Shown here in pieces: positions 57,943 through 64,000 of a stretch of 64,000 nt of DNA. Position 1 is the first letter of the stretch. Every line of letters begins with the position of its first letter. Both the position numbers and the translations under genes were made by a program. A model generated the notes under the pieces. It was not told the origin of the DNA and ran no database searches. It saw only the letters and a list, made by a program, of their open reading frames with translations. The stretch comes from Elephas maximus indicus (lineage: Eukaryota > Chordata > Mammalia > Proboscidea > Elephantidae), in NCBI RefSeq assembly GCF_024166365.1, contig NC_064819.1, positions 203,571,293-203,635,292 on the forward strand, read 5' to 3'.

Positions 57943-58982
57943 TGTAAATATTTTTCAAGGTTTTATTGCAAACCAAAATTGGTTCATCACACACAATAAA
58001 AGTTGTGTGGTGGGGGGAGAGGGTAAAGGTTGTACATATTATAACCATGTTAATTACAGTACATTAAAATGGTGGTTTACATTACAAACAAGCCTGTAAG
58101 TTTAAATAGACTAGTGTTATAACCCAATGTACAGACCTTCTTTATACAATACATACAACTATCAGGAATGCAAAACAAAACAAAAAAAAAAACATAAATA
58201 ATGCCCATTTTACAGGTGACGTTTCAAACAATGAAAACACCAACGGCTTTGACCGACAACTGGGGCATTGGTCCATAAAAACCCTTTCTAAAAATAGAAA
58301 TATTTGTAGCAGCAATGCTTTCTTTAAGCATCTGGGTACAAGTCATTGCAAGACCATTTCAATAAATTTTAGTTATTAAGTCTATCTTACAAAAAAAAAA
58401 AAAGTCTACACATAAGTTTATCTTCCAAATATGGAAGAAACAAACAACGTCCCACGTTGTAGTGTCCTGCAAGTGTCACACTGATGCCTAGGACTCAACC
58501 CATCTGTGATCACGCATACCACACTCATACCACTGCTCACGCAGCAAACCAACGAGGAAAAATAAAGGACTGGAACACTGCGCAAGAGGAAAAGCTTTGG
58601 AGCTCACATGCTCTCATCAGAAAAGGCACATTTCGTCATCGTCAGCAGCACAGCCCTGACAGACCTTCAGAAGGTCCTTCTTCAGAACAGTGTCTTCCCT
58701 CAAACACACCACTGCATCTGTCTAGGGCCTGGCTCTAACACTCATTTCAGGTATAGCACCACGTTGGGAGGAAGAATAAAAGTGAAAACCTTATGAGCTC
58801 ACTGAAGGGAGGATGTGCTCTTCAAAACGCTTCCAGCAAACAGTGCGCGATGAAGACTGCCAAGCTTCCAGAGATGTGCAAATTCTCTTTAAGGTGTCCT
58901 GTCAGCTGGCAGCTCTGCCAAAAGGCTAACTAACACATTTAAGGACACACACAAAATCCTTCAAAAAGCAACCTAGGACTCT
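57943..58982 (-). other. SGK1: SGK1 3' untranslated region
   Basis: About 1.04 kb of repeat-free, AT-rich sequence from the SGK1 stop to the poly(A) signal, about the length expected for this gene. On the mRNA strand it has several ATTTA pentamers (TAAAT on the plus strand near 58096, 58194 and 58366), in keeping with the known instability of SGK1 mRNA. The exact end is inferred from the poly(A) signal. Confidence 0.8.
57962..57967 (-). terminator. SGK1: SGK1 polyadenylation signal AATAAA
   Basis: TTTATT on the plus strand reads AATAAA on the SGK1 strand. Cleavage is expected 15-25 nt further on, near 57940-57947. Confidence 0.75.
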
Positions 58983-63956
<4,974 letters not shown>

Positions 63957-64000
63957 CTGTGAATTAAAAAGAAGAAATAAATGTTCAGACGGTTTCATAT

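Overview
The window is mammalian nuclear DNA from an afrotherian, most likely a proboscidean or another paenungulate (inference). Two things point there. At the right edge lies a clear vertebrate SGK1 gene on the minus strand, with GT-AG introns. Everything to its left is packed with roughly 40 copies of a tRNA-headed SINE and many copies of an RTE/BovB-type LINE that share one 3' tail, which is the AfroSINE/RTE pairing known from elephants and relatives. No bacterial-type operons, CRISPR arrays, tRNA or rRNA genes were seen.

Layout. 1-57940 is intergenic sequence downstream of SGK1, dominated by retroelements. 1-4222: MaLR-like LTR pieces, RTE 3' ends and SINEs. 4223-10043: one long L1 with a 5'UTR and an internal deletion, inserted into an RTE copy (3594-4222 plus 10044-10520). 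10520-26700: SINEs, L1 3' ends, MIRs, an LTR, a (GAGATA)n microsatellite and some single-copy DNA. 26719-29345: an RTE copy split by an LTR. 29500-36900: SINEs, an LTR sitting inside a SINE, and a perfect 34-bp minisatellite (32485-33100). 37066-38668: an RTE copy split by both an LTR and a SINE. 38670-50400: SINEs, an L1 3' end split by an LTR, and RTE fragments. 50414-53307: the best RTE copy, 2.9 kb, with endonuclease and reverse-transcriptase blocks. 53320-57940: MIR, L1, a SINE-in-SINE cluster and a little unique sequence.

57943-63956 holds SGK1 exons 2-12. Eleven coding exons could be placed to the base. Their 1,220 coding bases plus the 76 expected for exon 1 (beyond position 64000) give exactly the usual 431 residues. 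All kinase landmarks are intact, so SGK1 is the only functional protein gene that can be supported here.

The elements work as a parasite community: RTE supplies the reverse transcriptase, and the SINEs copy its 3' tail, which contains a near-palindrome. L1 and ERVL/MaLR-type LTRs insert independently. Many insertions keep readable target-site duplications (TSDs), so nesting order can be read directly.
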